From Planctomycetota bacterium (GTDB lineage: Bacteria; Planctomycetota; Planctomycetia; Pirellulales; PLA5): a stretch of DNA of 52,027 nucleotides. Both the position numbers and the translations under genes were made by a program. The notes below the pieces were generated by a model. That model did not search any database. It saw only the letters and a program-made list of their open reading frames with translations, and had not been told where the DNA came from. This document shows, one piece after another, positions 10,348-20,537 of the stretch; within the stretch, counting starts at the first letter, position 1; each line of letters opens with the position of its first letter. The DNA lies in NCBI GenBank assembly GCA_029259895.1, contig JAJDEG010000123.1, positions 1-52,027 of the forward strand, given 5' to 3'.

Positions 10348-11010
10348 ATGGAATTCATAACCCTTTGTTTTTCGTTACCGGTTCTGCCGTTCACCGTCCT
10401 GTTGATCGTCGTGTTCCTGTATTGGACGCTGGTGATCGTCGGGGCACTTGCGCCGGATTCGTTACATATCGACGTCGACGGAGATTTGCACGCGGATATC
10501 CACGCCGATGTCCATGCCGATGCCGGGCACATGGACGTCGGCGGCTCGGCCCTGATGGGCGCATTGAAGTTCGTCAATGTCGGCGAAGTGCCGCTGATGG
10601 TGGTGGCCAGTTTTTTCATATTCACCCTGTGGGCCTGCACGCTGATTTCCAACCATTACCTCGGCGCGACGCTCGGTGCGTTCGTATCGATCATCATGCT
10701 CGTACCGAATGTGATCGTCAGTGCGCTGGTCGCCAAGGTCGTCACGACGCCGTTCAAGTTCATGTTCAAGCACATCAACGCGGGGATCGCCGCCCCGGCC
10801 AAAATTGTGGGCAACACTTGTATCGTTAAAACGCCTGAAGTCGACGACACGTCGGGCCAGGCCGAAATGAAGACGGACAGCTCGCCGCTGTTGCTCAACG
10901 TTCGCACGAAACCGGGCGAAACGCTCGCCAAGGGTGACGAAGCACTGGTCGTCGCCCACGATCCACAACGGGACATTTATACGGTCGTCAAGTTCGACCT
11001 GGAGATGTAG
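10348..11010 (+). CDS. Membrane protein with C-terminal OB-like domain (YqiJ/NfeD-like partner of flotillin)
   Basis: Hydrophobic N-terminus, ATG at 10348 (preceded by gggaggga), ends 3 nt before the flotillin gene start; internal GKTCIV-type beta region TPEVDDTSGQAEMKTDSSPLLLNVRT. Confidence 0.65.
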   Translation: MEFITLCFSLPVLPFTVLLIVVFLYWTLVIVGALAPDSLHIDVDGDLHADIHADVHADAGHMDVGGSALMGALKFVNVGEVPLMVVASFFIFTLWACTLISNHYLGATLGAFVSIIMLVPNVIVSALVAKVVTTPFKFMFKHINAGIAAPAKIVGNTCIVKTPEVDDTSGQAEMKTDSSPLLLNVRTKPGETLAKGDEALVVAHDPQRDIYTVVKFDLEM

Positions 11011-11012
11011 TC

Positions 11013-13109
11013 ATGGGAATCTGGGAAATGATTTTCTATGTCGGTCTATCGCTGCTTGTCGTCGTAGGCATCGGCTTTCTGATCCTGCTTGTCAACTGCT
11101 ATAAGAAAGTCGAGCAGGGTACGGCCGTCGTGCGCAACGGCGTCGGCGGCACGCGGGTGAGCTTCTCCGGCATCTTCGTGATTCCGGTGTTCCATCGCAG
11201 CGAGCGGATGGACATCTCGGTCAAACGCATCGAAATCTACCGCCACGGGGCGGAAGGTTTGATCTGCAACGACAACATCCGCGCCGACATCAAAGTCGCG
11301 TTCTTCGTTCGCGTCAACCAGACGCAGCAAGACGTGATGCACGTCGCCCAATTGCTCGGCTGCACCCGCGCGTCGGAGGAGCGGCCGCTGGTCGAACTGT
11401 TCGACGCCAAGTTTTCCGAAGCGCTCAAGACGGTCGGCAAGCAGTTCGATTTCGTCGATCTGTACAACTCGCGCGAACGGTTCAAGGGCGAGATTCTCAA
11501 GACGATCGGCACGGACTTAAACGGCTACGTCCTCGACGACGCGGCGATCGACTACCTCGAGCAAACGCCCATCGAGAAGCTCAATCAGGATAACATTCTC
11601 GACGCCGAGGGCATCAAGAAGATCACCGACCTCACCGCCAAGCAGCAGGTGCTCTCGAACAGCATCCGCCGCGAGCGGGAAAAGATGATCACGAAGCAGG
11701 ACGTCGAGGCCCGCGAGGCGATTCTCGAGCTCGAGCGCCAACAGGCCGAAGCGGAAGAAAAGCAGCACCGCGAAATCTCCGAAGTGCAGTCGCGGCAGCG
11801 GGCCGAAGCCGAGATCATCGCCCAACAGGAGCGACGCCGCAGCGAGCAGGCTCGCATCGCGGCCGAGGAAGAAATCCAGATCGCCGAGGAGAACAAGCAG
11901 CGGCAGATCATCGTCGCCTTGAAGAACAAGGAACGGACGACGGCGGTCGAGACGGAACGGGTGGAGCGCGACCGGTTGCTCGAAGTCACCGAGCGCGAAC
12001 GGATCGTTACGTTGGCCGAGATCGAAAAGGAAAAGGCCGTCGAAGTCGAGCGCAAGATTATCCAGGACGTGATCCGCGAACGGGTCGTCGTCGAGCGGGC
12101 CGTCGTCGAGGAACAAGAGAAGATCAAGGACACGCAAGAGTTCGCCACCGCGGACCGAGCGAAGAAAGTAGCCGTCACACAGGCCGAAGCAAAGGCGCAA
12201 GAATCGTTGGTTCGCGAAGTGCAGGCCGCCGAGGCGTCGAAGCAATCGGCGACCCGGCTGGCAGAGCAAAAGCTGGTCGAAGCGGAAGCCGACCGGGCCG
12301 CGGCCGAGAAGCAGACCGAGGCCAAGAAAATGCTGGCCGAAGCACGAACCGCCGAAGAGGCCGCCACAGGCTTGGCCGAGGCCCGCGTGCTCACCGCCAA
12401 GGCCGATGCCGTCGAAAAGCACGGCACGGCCGAAGCGGTCGTCGTCGAGCGCAAGGCCGTCGCCGAGGCCAAGGGCCTGGTCGCCCGCGCCGATGCCGTC
12501 GAGAAGGAAGGCACGGCGGAAGCCAAAGTACTCGAACTGAAGGCCACGGCCGATGCCGAGGGCATCAAGCAGAAGGCCGAGGCGATGAAGCTGTTCGACG
12601 GTGTGGGCCGCGAGCACGAAGAATTCAAGCTGCGTCTGCATAAGGACCGCGACATCGAGTTGGCCGAAATCGCCGCGCAGAAGGATATCGCGTCGAGCCA
12701 GGCGATGGTGGTCAGCGAAGCGCTCAAGAGCGCCAAGATCGACATCGTCGGCGGCGATACAACGTTCTTCGACCGGATCGTGGCCAGCGTGTCGAGTGGC
12801 AAGGCCATCGACCGGCTGGTCGACCACAGCGACCTGCTGACCGATGTGCGGCATTCGATGCTCAACGGTGAAGCCGACGGCGAAAGGCTGCAAGATCGGA
12901 TCGCGTCGATGGCCAAGAAGTTCGGCATCACGACCGAGGACGTCAAGAACCTGACGATCTCGGCGCTGGTGTTGAAGATGATTGGCCTTGCCGATAACGA
13001 CGGAGCCCGCGGCGAACTGAGCAGTCTGTTGGATCGCGTCCGGCATAGCAAGCTCGGCGACGCGCTGGCCTCGACGCTGAACCTGGGCAAGGCGGCGGCG
13101 AAGAAATAG
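11013..13109 (+). CDS. Flotillin-like SPFH/Band 7 protein (YqiK-like)
   Basis: 698 aa; single TM N-terminus, SPFH domain (YKKVEQGTAVVRNGVGGTRVSFSGIFVIPVFHRSERMDISVKRIEI), long Ala/Glu coiled coil typical of flotillins. Confidence 0.9.
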   Translation: MGIWEMIFYVGLSLLVVVGIGFLILLVNCYKKVEQGTAVVRNGVGGTRVSFSGIFVIPVFHRSERMDISVKRIEIYRHGAEGLICNDNIRADIKVAFFVRVNQTQQDVMHVAQLLGCTRASEERPLVELFDAKFSEALKTVGKQFDFVDLYNSRERFKGEILKTIGTDLNGYVLDDAAIDYLEQTPIEKLNQDNILDAEGIKKITDLTAKQQVLSNSIRREREKMITKQDVEAREAILELERQQAEAEEKQHREISEVQSRQRAEAEIIAQQERRRSEQARIAAEEEIQIAEENKQRQIIVALKNKERTTAVETERVERDRLLEVTERERIVTLAEIEKEKAVEVERKIIQDVIRERVVVERAVVEEQEKIKDTQEFATADRAKKVAVTQAEAKAQESLVREVQAAEASKQSATRLAEQKLVEAEADRAAAEKQTEAKKMLAEARTAEEAATGLAEARVLTAKADAVEKHGTAEAVVVERKAVAEAKGLVARADAVEKEGTAEAKVLELKATADAEGIKQKAEAMKLFDGVGREHEEFKLRLHKDRDIELAEIAAQKDIASSQAMVVSEALKSAKIDIVGGDTTFFDRIVASVSSGKAIDRLVDHSDLLTDVRHSMLNGEADGERLQDRIASMAKKFGITTEDVKNLTISALVLKMIGLADNDGARGELSSLLDRVRHSKLGDALASTLNLGKAAAKK

Positions 13110-13136
13110 CGCGGTTGTGGTGTGATATACGAAACG

Positions 13137-13220
13137 AACCGCAAAGGCGCAGAGTCGCAAAGGAATACAGAATCGACGCCAACGATCTCGCCCTCTGCGT
13201 CTCCGCGCCTTTGCGGTTCA
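13137..13220. repeat. Inverted repeat (GAACCGCAAAGGCGCAGAG ... CTCTGCGTCTCCGCGCCTTTGCGGTTC)
   Basis: Complementary arms around ~40 nt in the flotillin-ATPase intergenic region. Confidence 0.8.
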
Positions 13221-13305
13221 TTTCCCTACACGATCGGCGCTTGTTGTGAATCGCGCAGCAACGCCTTCTCGACGCTATGTGTCATTGGATTGGGACTGAC
13301 CGGAC

Positions 13306-16300
13306 ATGTCGGACGCCGCGAAAGCCACTGATGAGCAAACCAGCGCCGGCAATGCGGCGTCCACGGCGGCGTCCACTGCGGCGTCCACTGCGTCGTCCGA
13401 CGTGCAGCTCGATCGCGGCACGTATGAGATCATCCGCCAGCGTCTTGATGGCCATGCCGCGGAGCTGAAAGCTCGCCTCGAACGGCTCAACGACGCTCGC
13501 CGCGACGTCTTTGGCTCCATCGAGACGAAGCTGCTGGCCACCGAGCGAATCACGACCAGCAACAACTGCATCGCCCGCGATATGGTGGCGATCGGCGAGC
13601 GGTTCTTGTTCGGCTACAACGTCCACCTGGGGCTGAAGACCGAAACCGATCTGGCCGACGTGCTGGCGGTGCAGCGCTTCGACGGCGCGGCGTTCCACGA
13701 AGAATCGTTCGACCTCTTGGCCGACCCGCGGTTTGAAAACGATTTCAAGCAGCTCTACAAGTATTACAAGAACACGACGTTCTCGCGGTTCTACCACCAC
13801 GGGCCGGCGCTGTACCTGGTGTTTCAAGTCGGCAAGTCGGCCAGCGACATCAAGTCGTTCAAGTGGCTCATCGAAGGCGACGCTCTGCGGTACGTCGACA
13901 ACCGCAGCGACCACGAGGTCCGCTACCCGCCGCAGCACGAGTTCGAGTGGACGCGGACCCACCGCGATTTGCAGCGCAAGGGTTTGCACCCGCACATTTC
14001 GATTGAGGACCGGCTGTTCGTCGAGTGCGTCGGCGGCGACTTGACGATCAAGATCGAGGACAACACCGACAGCGGCGAGGGCATCTTCCGCGAGCCGGTC
14101 GAAAACGCCGATCAGACTCTCGACGACGCCGAAATATTCTTTGCTTCGCTCGGCAACATCATTCTGCTCAAGATACGGCCGTATCAAGAAAAGGCGTTCC
14201 GCTACATCGCCTACAACGAGAAAGTGCAGAAGGCGATCCGCATCGACGCCGTCGAACAGGCGTGCGTGCTGCTGCCTGAAGATCACGGCGTGATTTTTTC
14301 CAGCGGCTACCTGCTGCAAACCGGCGAGCACAAGACGTTCGACAGCGGCCTCTCCGGCTTGATGTTCGACCACAAGGTCATCTCGCCCAACGGCGAGGAC
14401 GTGCTGTACGTGTTCTATCATCCGGAGTCGGGCCAGCACGTACTGCTGTCGTACAACCTGATCGAGCAGCGCGTCGACACGCCGATCGTGTGCCACGGCT
14501 ACGCGCTGTTCGAGACCGGCAAGCTGCTATTCTTCAAGGCGGTCGACCAGACGCAAAAGCACCACGCTATTCAAGTCTGGCAAACGCCGTATCTAGGGGC
14601 CGACTTCGCCATGCCGGTCGGAGACGCGGCCAAGAGCGACTCGCTGCTGTTCAAGATCGGCAACCGCGACGTGGTCCGCGCGATGGCCGAGTGCCACGAA
14701 ATCATCGGCCTCACGTCGAAAGACGACACGTACGCCAACCTGTACGTCGACGTGGTGAAACTGGCCGGCGACGTGCTCGACACGTACCACTGGCTTGGAA
14801 ATGCCGAGGCGAGCAACCTCGCGGAGACTCTCGGCGAAATCCGCAGCGCGGCCGCCGCCGCCGTCGACGAGTTCGACAAAGTCGTCCGCGTCCGCCGCAC
14901 CACGCAGCAACGGTTTGAAAAAGTCGCCGGCGACGCCAAGAAGCTGCTCTCGTCGGTCGGGGCGAAGCGGTACGAAGCGATCAACGACTACGTGGCGTCG
15001 CTGGCCGAGTTGCGGCGTGCTCGCGGCGACGTGATCGGACTGCGCGACTTGCGATACGTCGATCGGCCGGCCGTCGATGGCCTGGAAAAACAGATCAGCA
15101 CGCAGGCCGACCGGCTGGCCGCCAAATCGGTCGAGTTCCTGCTCAAGCCGGATGCCCTGGCCACCTACGAACAACGCATCGCCGCGCTGCGCAGTCGGAT
15201 TGACGAAGTGCCTACGGCCACCGAGGCCAAGAAGCTCGACGAAGAGTTCGCCGCGGCCGGCGGCGAGCTAGAGATGCTCATCGACGTGGTGGGCAATCTC
15301 AAGATCGACGACGCCACGCGCCGCACGGCGATCATCGACAACATCTCGACGATCTACTCGCAGCTCAATCAAGCGCGCGCCGAACTGAAGAAGAAGGCCA
15401 AGGAACTGCTCTCCGTCGAGGGCGTGGCCGAGTTCGCCGCGCAGATGAAGTTGCTCGGCCAGGCGGTGACGAACTACCTCGATCTGTGCAACGATCCGCG
15501 CAAGTGCGACGAGTATCTCACCAAGGTGATGGTGCAGATCGAGGAGCTCGAAGGCCGGTTCGCCGAGTTCGACGAGTTCATCGAGCAACTCGCCGCCAAG
15601 CGCGACGAAGTCTACACCGCCTTCGACAGCCGCAAGGTCTCGATCGTCGAGGCCCAGAACAAGCGGGCCGCTTCGCTGCAGGCCGCCGCCGACCGGATCA
15701 TCAAGGGCATCGCCACGCGGGTGGGCGGCTTCAAGGAAGCGGCCGACATCCACGCCTATTTCGCCGCCGACCTGATGATCGAAAAGGTCCGCGACCTGGT
15801 CCGCCAACTCGGCGAACTAGGCGACTCGGTCAAGGTCGACGAGATTCAAAGCCGGTTAAAAACGGTCCGCGAAGATTCCCTGCGGCAACTCAAGGATCGC
15901 AAGGAACTGTTCGTCGACGGCCAGAACGCGATCCGTCTCGGCAAGCATGCCTTTACCGTTAATACGCAGACGCTCGACCTGACCACCGTGCTAAAAAGCG
16001 GGCGGTTGTGCTTCCACCTCGCCGGCACAAACTTCATCGAGCCGGTCACGGACGAGACGATGCTCTCGGCCAAGGACTTGTGGGATCAAGAGGTCGTATC
16101 GGAAAGCGACGAAGTTTACCGCGGCGAGTATTTGGCGTATCGGATGCTGCGTGAACTAGAGGAAGGCCCGGCAGCGGAACTCGACGCCGCGTCGCGCCTC
16201 GATGAAACGGCCCTGCTCGTCCAAGTACAGCAATTCATGTCCCCGCGGTATGCAGAGGGCTACGTCAAGGGCGTACACGACCAGGACGCCGCGAAATTGT

Positions 16301-18693
16301 TCAAGGCCGTGCTGGAGGTCCGCGCATCGATCGGATTGCTGCGGTTTCATCCGCGGGCCAGAGCGCTGGCGGTCTTGTGCTGGCTCGACAAGGAAGACGC
16401 CGCTCGCAAGAAGCACCTCGCGCTAAAGTTTCGCGGAGCGGGAGCCGTCGCCAAGGCGTTTCCGGGCGTCGATATCGCCGAAGCCTACGTCGCCGCGCTA
16501 CGGCCGATTCTCGCCGCATTCGTCCACCGCACGAGCCTGTTCCCCGAGTCGCTCGTCGAACAAGCCGCGGAATACTTGTTCGAGGAGCTTTCGCAGCACG
16601 AGTACTTCGCCTTGCACGAAAAGACGGCGTCGCTGCTGCGCGAGTTCAACGCCTACTTGGACAAGCATCGACTCCGCGAGTCGTACACCAGTTCGCTCGA
16701 GCCGTTGTTGAATAACGCCGAAGCGGCGTTCGTGCTGCTCCGCGATTGGGTCGGGTCGTTCTTGCGGCAACGCGGCGAGGGCGAAGACGCCGTGTACGCC
16801 GACGCCGTGGCCGTTTCGCTTCAATATCGCACGCCGGTCGAGCGCCCCGTTCTCGCCGGCACGTCGACACGGGAGATTCCCGGTCTGCTCGGTCAGCACG
16901 CCACAATCGACAACGGAACCTACCGCCTCGACTACAACGCGTTCCGCCTCAAGCTCCGCCGCTACGAGCGGGACGTTGTCCCCCGGTTCGAGGCGTATCA
17001 CGCGGCCAAGAAGTCGCTGCTCGACACGAAGCGCCATCAGCTTAAGCTCGAAGAATTCAAGCCCCGCGTGCTCACGTCCTTCGTCCGCAATCGGCTGCTC
17101 GATCAAGTGTTGCTACCTGTCATCGGCGACAACCTAGCCAAGCAAATCGGTGTGTTGGGCGAGGACAAACGCACCGACTTGATGGGCCTGCTGCTGCTCG
17201 TCTCGCCGCCGGGCTACGGCAAGACGACGCTGATGGAATACATCGCCAACCGGCTCGGCATCACGTTCGTCAAAATCAATGGCCCGGCGATCGGCCACGG
17301 CGTCACGTCGCTCGATCCGACCGAAGCCCCCAATGCCGGCGCTCGCGAGGAAGTCAACAAGCTCAACCTGGCGCTCGAGATGGGCGACAACGTGATGCTG
17401 TACATCGACGACATCCAGCATTGCAATCCGGAGTTCCTGCAAAAATTCATCTCGCTCTGCGACGCCCAGCGAAAGATCGAAGGCGTGTATCAAGGCCGCA
17501 CGCGGACCTACGACCTGCGCGGCCGCAAGGTCTGCGTCGTGATGGCCGGCAATCCGTACACCGAGAGCGGCGAAAAGTTCAAGATACCCGACATGCTCGC
17601 CAATCGCGCCGACGTCTACAACCTCGGCGACATCGCCGGCGGAAGCGCCGAGGCATTCCGCTTGAGCTATCTCGAAAACGCGCTCACCTCGAACGCGGCT
17701 TTGTCGGTGATCGCCTCGCGGAGCCACAAGGACGTGTACGGTGTGGTCAAGATCGCCGAGACCGGCTCGGCCGAAGGCGTCGAGTGGGACGCGACCTATT
17801 CCAGCGAGGAACTGGCCGACGCCGTGGCCGTGATGAAGAAGCTGTTCCGCGTCCGCGACGTGCTGCTGCGGGTGAACGAGGAATACATCCGCTCCGCCGC
17901 ACAGGCCGACGAGTTCCGCACGGAGCCGGCGTTCAAGCTGCAAGGCTCGTATCGCGATATGAACAAGTTGGCCGAGCGGGTCGTGCCCATAATGAACGAC
18001 GCGGAGCTTTCCGCGATGATCGACGCGCACTATCGCAACCAGGCCCAAACGCTCACCACCGGCGCGGAAGCGAACCTGCTCAAGTTCAAGGTCATGTTCG
18101 GTCACTCGACGGCGGACGAAGCCGAACGCTGGGAAAACATCGGCCGCACGTACCAGCGCAACCAGATGCTCCGCGGCGTGGGGTCCGACGACAAGACGGG
18201 CTTGGTGATCGCCCAGTTGACGGCGCTCGGCGAAGGCCTGACGGCGATCAACAAGTCGCTCGGCGGCGCAGTGGAACGGATGGACCAGCCGCGCGAGACG
18301 GCCCAACCAATCGTCGCCACAGAACACGTCGCCGCGGCCCTCGCTCATTTGGAGACGCTCGGCCAAAGTCTCAGCGCCGTGCAAGAAACACTTGCGGACG
18401 GGGCGGGCAAACTCGGCAAATCCCTTTCCGCCAAGGCCAAGAAAAAGGACCAACCGGCCGTGCCGGCCACGGTCCACGTCGTCAATCGCGTGCCGCGGGC
18501 ATTTCTCGACGTCATTCAGACGCAGTTTCAGTTGCTCTACGCCTGGATGAAAGCCAGCGTGGCGGAAAAGGCCATGCCCGGCGGCGGTCCCGGCGACGGT
18601 GAAAAGTTTCGCAAGGCGGTCGACGAAACGATGCAGCGCTATCAAGTGCTGATCGAAAAGCTCGAACAAGGCGCGCAGCGCGGCAGCGGCTGA
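13306..18693 (+). CDS. Giant coiled-coil AAA+ ATPase (type often annotated 'DNA repair ATPase')
   Basis: 1795 aa; C-terminal AAA+ with Walker A SPPGYGKTTLMEY and Walker B NVMLYIDDIQH, VVMAGNPYTESGEKFKIPDMLANRADVYNLGD; long helical N-terminal region. Confidence 0.8.
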   Translation: MSDAAKATDEQTSAGNAASTAASTAASTASSDVQLDRGTYEIIRQRLDGHAAELKARLERLNDARRDVFGSIETKLLATERITTSNNCIARDMVAIGERFLFGYNVHLGLKTETDLADVLAVQRFDGAAFHEESFDLLADPRFENDFKQLYKYYKNTTFSRFYHHGPALYLVFQVGKSASDIKSFKWLIEGDALRYVDNRSDHEVRYPPQHEFEWTRTHRDLQRKGLHPHISIEDRLFVECVGGDLTIKIEDNTDSGEGIFREPVENADQTLDDAEIFFASLGNIILLKIRPYQEKAFRYIAYNEKVQKAIRIDAVEQACVLLPEDHGVIFSSGYLLQTGEHKTFDSGLSGLMFDHKVISPNGEDVLYVFYHPESGQHVLLSYNLIEQRVDTPIVCHGYALFETGKLLFFKAVDQTQKHHAIQVWQTPYLGADFAMPVGDAAKSDSLLFKIGNRDVVRAMAECHEIIGLTSKDDTYANLYVDVVKLAGDVLDTYHWLGNAEASNLAETLGEIRSAAAAAVDEFDKVVRVRRTTQQRFEKVAGDAKKLLSSVGAKRYEAINDYVASLAELRRARGDVIGLRDLRYVDRPAVDGLEKQISTQADRLAAKSVEFLLKPDALATYEQRIAALRSRIDEVPTATEAKKLDEEFAAAGGELEMLIDVVGNLKIDDATRRTAIIDNISTIYSQLNQARAELKKKAKELLSVEGVAEFAAQMKLLGQAVTNYLDLCNDPRKCDEYLTKVMVQIEELEGRFAEFDEFIEQLAAKRDEVYTAFDSRKVSIVEAQNKRAASLQAAADRIIKGIATRVGGFKEAADIHAYFAADLMIEKVRDLVRQLGELGDSVKVDEIQSRLKTVREDSLRQLKDRKELFVDGQNAIRLGKHAFTVNTQTLDLTTVLKSGRLCFHLAGTNFIEPVTDETMLSAKDLWDQEVVSESDEVYRGEYLAYRMLRELEEGPAAELDAASRLDETALLVQVQQFMSPRYAEGYVKGVHDQDAAKLFKAVLEVRASIGLLRFHPRARALAVLCWLDKEDAARKKHLALKFRGAGAVAKAFPGVDIAEAYVAALRPILAAFVHRTSLFPESLVEQAAEYLFEELSQHEYFALHEKTASLLREFNAYLDKHRLRESYTSSLEPLLNNAEAAFVLLRDWVGSFLRQRGEGEDAVYADAVAVSLQYRTPVERPVLAGTSTREIPGLLGQHATIDNGTYRLDYNAFRLKLRRYERDVVPRFEAYHAAKKSLLDTKRHQLKLEEFKPRVLTSFVRNRLLDQVLLPVIGDNLAKQIGVLGEDKRTDLMGLLLLVSPPGYGKTTLMEYIANRLGITFVKINGPAIGHGVTSLDPTEAPNAGAREEVNKLNLALEMGDNVMLYIDDIQHCNPEFLQKFISLCDAQRKIEGVYQGRTRTYDLRGRKVCVVMAGNPYTESGEKFKIPDMLANRADVYNLGDIAGGSAEAFRLSYLENALTSNAALSVIASRSHKDVYGVVKIAETGSAEGVEWDATYSSEELADAVAVMKKLFRVRDVLLRVNEEYIRSAAQADEFRTEPAFKLQGSYRDMNKLAERVVPIMNDAELSAMIDAHYRNQAQTLTTGAEANLLKFKVMFGHSTADEAERWENIGRTYQRNQMLRGVGSDDKTGLVIAQLTALGEGLTAINKSLGGAVERMDQPRETAQPIVATEHVAAALAHLETLGQSLSAVQETLADGAGKLGKSLSAKAKKKDQPAVPATVHVVNRVPRAFLDVIQTQFQLLYAWMKASVAEKAMPGGGPGDGEKFRKAVDETMQRYQVLIEKLEQGAQRGSG

Positions 18694-18917
18694 CGAGTCA
18701 GGATTCAGCATTCGGCATTCAGGGCAAAGCTGTTCGGCGTTGCGCGATCGTTCAGTCATTTTCCCGAATCCTGAATACCGCTCCCCGTCGTAACAGGCTT
18801 CCATCGCGTCGCCGTGCGCCGTATTCTAGTGGTCATGCCACCCGCGAGACGTAGCCGCCTTCCCACGAAGGGCACGCGGCGAAGTGCTCGATTCTACGCG
18901 CGCGAGGACCATCCGCC

Positions 18918-19646
18918 ATGCCGATCGAATTCGCCTGCACTCACTGCGGCAAACAACTGCGCACTCCCGACGAAACGGCCGGCCGCCAGGCGAAATGCCC
19001 GCAATGCGGCGGCGTCGTGCCGATTCCGCAGGCGGCCGCGTTCGCAGCGGCATCGCCAGCCGCGCCGCCGCCGGACAGCGGACAGGACGAATTCAATTTC
19101 AATCCATACCAATCGCCAACGATTTCGGCGGCGTACCCTCGCCGCGGCAGGGAATATGGCGACGCGCAGCTGGCGTCGCTTGGGGCGCGATTGGGCGGCT
19201 GGCTCTTGGATTTGTTGTTCATGTTCGTCGGCGCGTTGCCCGGTATCATTCTCATGGTCGTCAACTCAGCAGCCGGTGCAGGTCGCGCCGTCGGTCGAGA
19301 CGAACGCGTCGTGGAGTTGATTACCAACATGGCGGGATCGGTTGGCTTGATGGCCTTGGGAGTCTTCGTCGTGGCCATTGTGAATTGGGTTTTGATCAGT
19401 CAGTCGGGCCAGTCGCTTGGCAAGAGAATCGTCGGGACGCGCATCGTGCGCCTCGACGGCAGCCTGCCCGGCTTCAGTTACGGCGTCGCCATGCGAGTTT
19501 GGCTTTTTGCGTTCATAAGCAATATCGTCGGCCTTATTCCGTTCATCGGCCATTTTTTCGGGCTGGTGAATGTCCTGTTCATCTTCGGCGATGAGCGGCG
19601 CTGTATTCACGACTATATCGCCGGCACGCGCGTGGTCGTTGCCTGA
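18918..19646 (+). CDS. Zinc-ribbon + RDD-family membrane protein (copy 1)
   Basis: FACTHCGKQLRTPDETAGRQAKCPQCGG zinc ribbon; LASLGARLGGWLLDLL...QSLGKRIVGTRIVRLDG...RRCIHDYIAGTRVV RDD signature. Confidence 0.88.
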   Translation: MPIEFACTHCGKQLRTPDETAGRQAKCPQCGGVVPIPQAAAFAAASPAAPPPDSGQDEFNFNPYQSPTISAAYPRRGREYGDAQLASLGARLGGWLLDLLFMFVGALPGIILMVVNSAAGAGRAVGRDERVVELITNMAGSVGLMALGVFVVAIVNWVLISQSGQSLGKRIVGTRIVRLDGSLPGFSYGVAMRVWLFAFISNIVGLIPFIGHFFGLVNVLFIFGDERRCIHDYIAGTRVVVA

Positions 19647-19682
19647 CGGTAATTCATCGGCATCGCGACGGGAAGGAGATTC

Positions 19683-20399
19683 ATGTCGATCGAGTTTTCA
19701 TGCCCGCACTGCGGCAAGCACCTGCGCACGCCCGACGAAACGGCCGGCCGCCAGGCGAAATGCCCGCAGTGCGGCGAATTGTCGCAAATCCCGATTGCCG
19801 CACTTGCTCCGGCACCGACCGTCGGAGATGCTTTTCACGGTACTGCCGGGCCAAGCGGCGAGTCATTCGAATTCAATCCCTATCAGTCGCCAACGACGAT
19901 CTCTGCGTCGCCAGCGACTCAGACGCGGTTCGATCCGCGCGATTTGGCATCGCTTGGCGCACGCCTCGGCGGCGCGATCCTCGACAACTTGATTTTCGTC
20001 GCCGCCGCGACGCCGGGATTCATTTTGCTCATTCAAAGCGAAGCGAATGGCCGCGCCGGTGCCGGACAGGATGAGGAGGCGATGTTCCTGGAGCCGACGG
20101 CCGGCGCGATGTTATTTTGGGCCGGCCTGCTCGCCGTGGGCATCGTCAACTGGATTTTGATCGCCCAGAGTGGCCAATCTCTGGCAAAAAAGATGATTGG
20201 CACGCGGATCATCCGCCTCGATGGCAGTCTGCCCGGATTCGGCTACGGCGTCGTAATGCGGTCGTGGCTACCGCAGGTCATCGGCGCGATTCCGATTGTC
20301 GGCGGCTTATTCGGATTGGCGGATACGCTGGCGATCTTCGGTAGCGAGCGGCGCTGCATCCACGACCATATTGCCGGCACGCGCGTCGTGCGGGCGTAG
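19683..20399 (+). CDS. Zinc-ribbon + RDD-family membrane protein (copy 2, tandem paralog)
   Basis: FSCPHCGKHLRTPDETAGRQAKCPQCGE; LASLGARLGGAILDNL...QSLAKKMIGTRIIRLDG...RRCIHDHIAGTRVV. Confidence 0.88.
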   Translation: MSIEFSCPHCGKHLRTPDETAGRQAKCPQCGELSQIPIAALAPAPTVGDAFHGTAGPSGESFEFNPYQSPTTISASPATQTRFDPRDLASLGARLGGAILDNLIFVAAATPGFILLIQSEANGRAGAGQDEEAMFLEPTAGAMLFWAGLLAVGIVNWILIAQSGQSLAKKMIGTRIIRLDGSLPGFGYGVVMRSWLPQVIGAIPIVGGLFGLADTLAIFGSERRCIHDHIAGTRVVRA

Positions 20400-20537
20400 G
20401 CGAGTGTCCGCCTCCGACGCCACGGTTGCATCGCGCTTTCTCGCGCTTCTTCCGGGGTTTGGGCGCGCTCCGCAGTTATCGCCCTCTCCGCTCTGCGGTT
20501 CGATGCCTACGGACGCCATCAAACGCGGGAGAAGACG

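Noticed and set aside
11517-13160. Long minus-strand ORFs (547 and 519 aa) opposite the flotillin gene
   Set aside because: Mirror translations of a repetitive coiled-coil gene; no protein-family features.
17134-18804. 556-aa minus-strand ORF opposite the AAA+ ATPase
   Set aside because: Antisense of a strongly supported CDS; composition artefact of GC bias.
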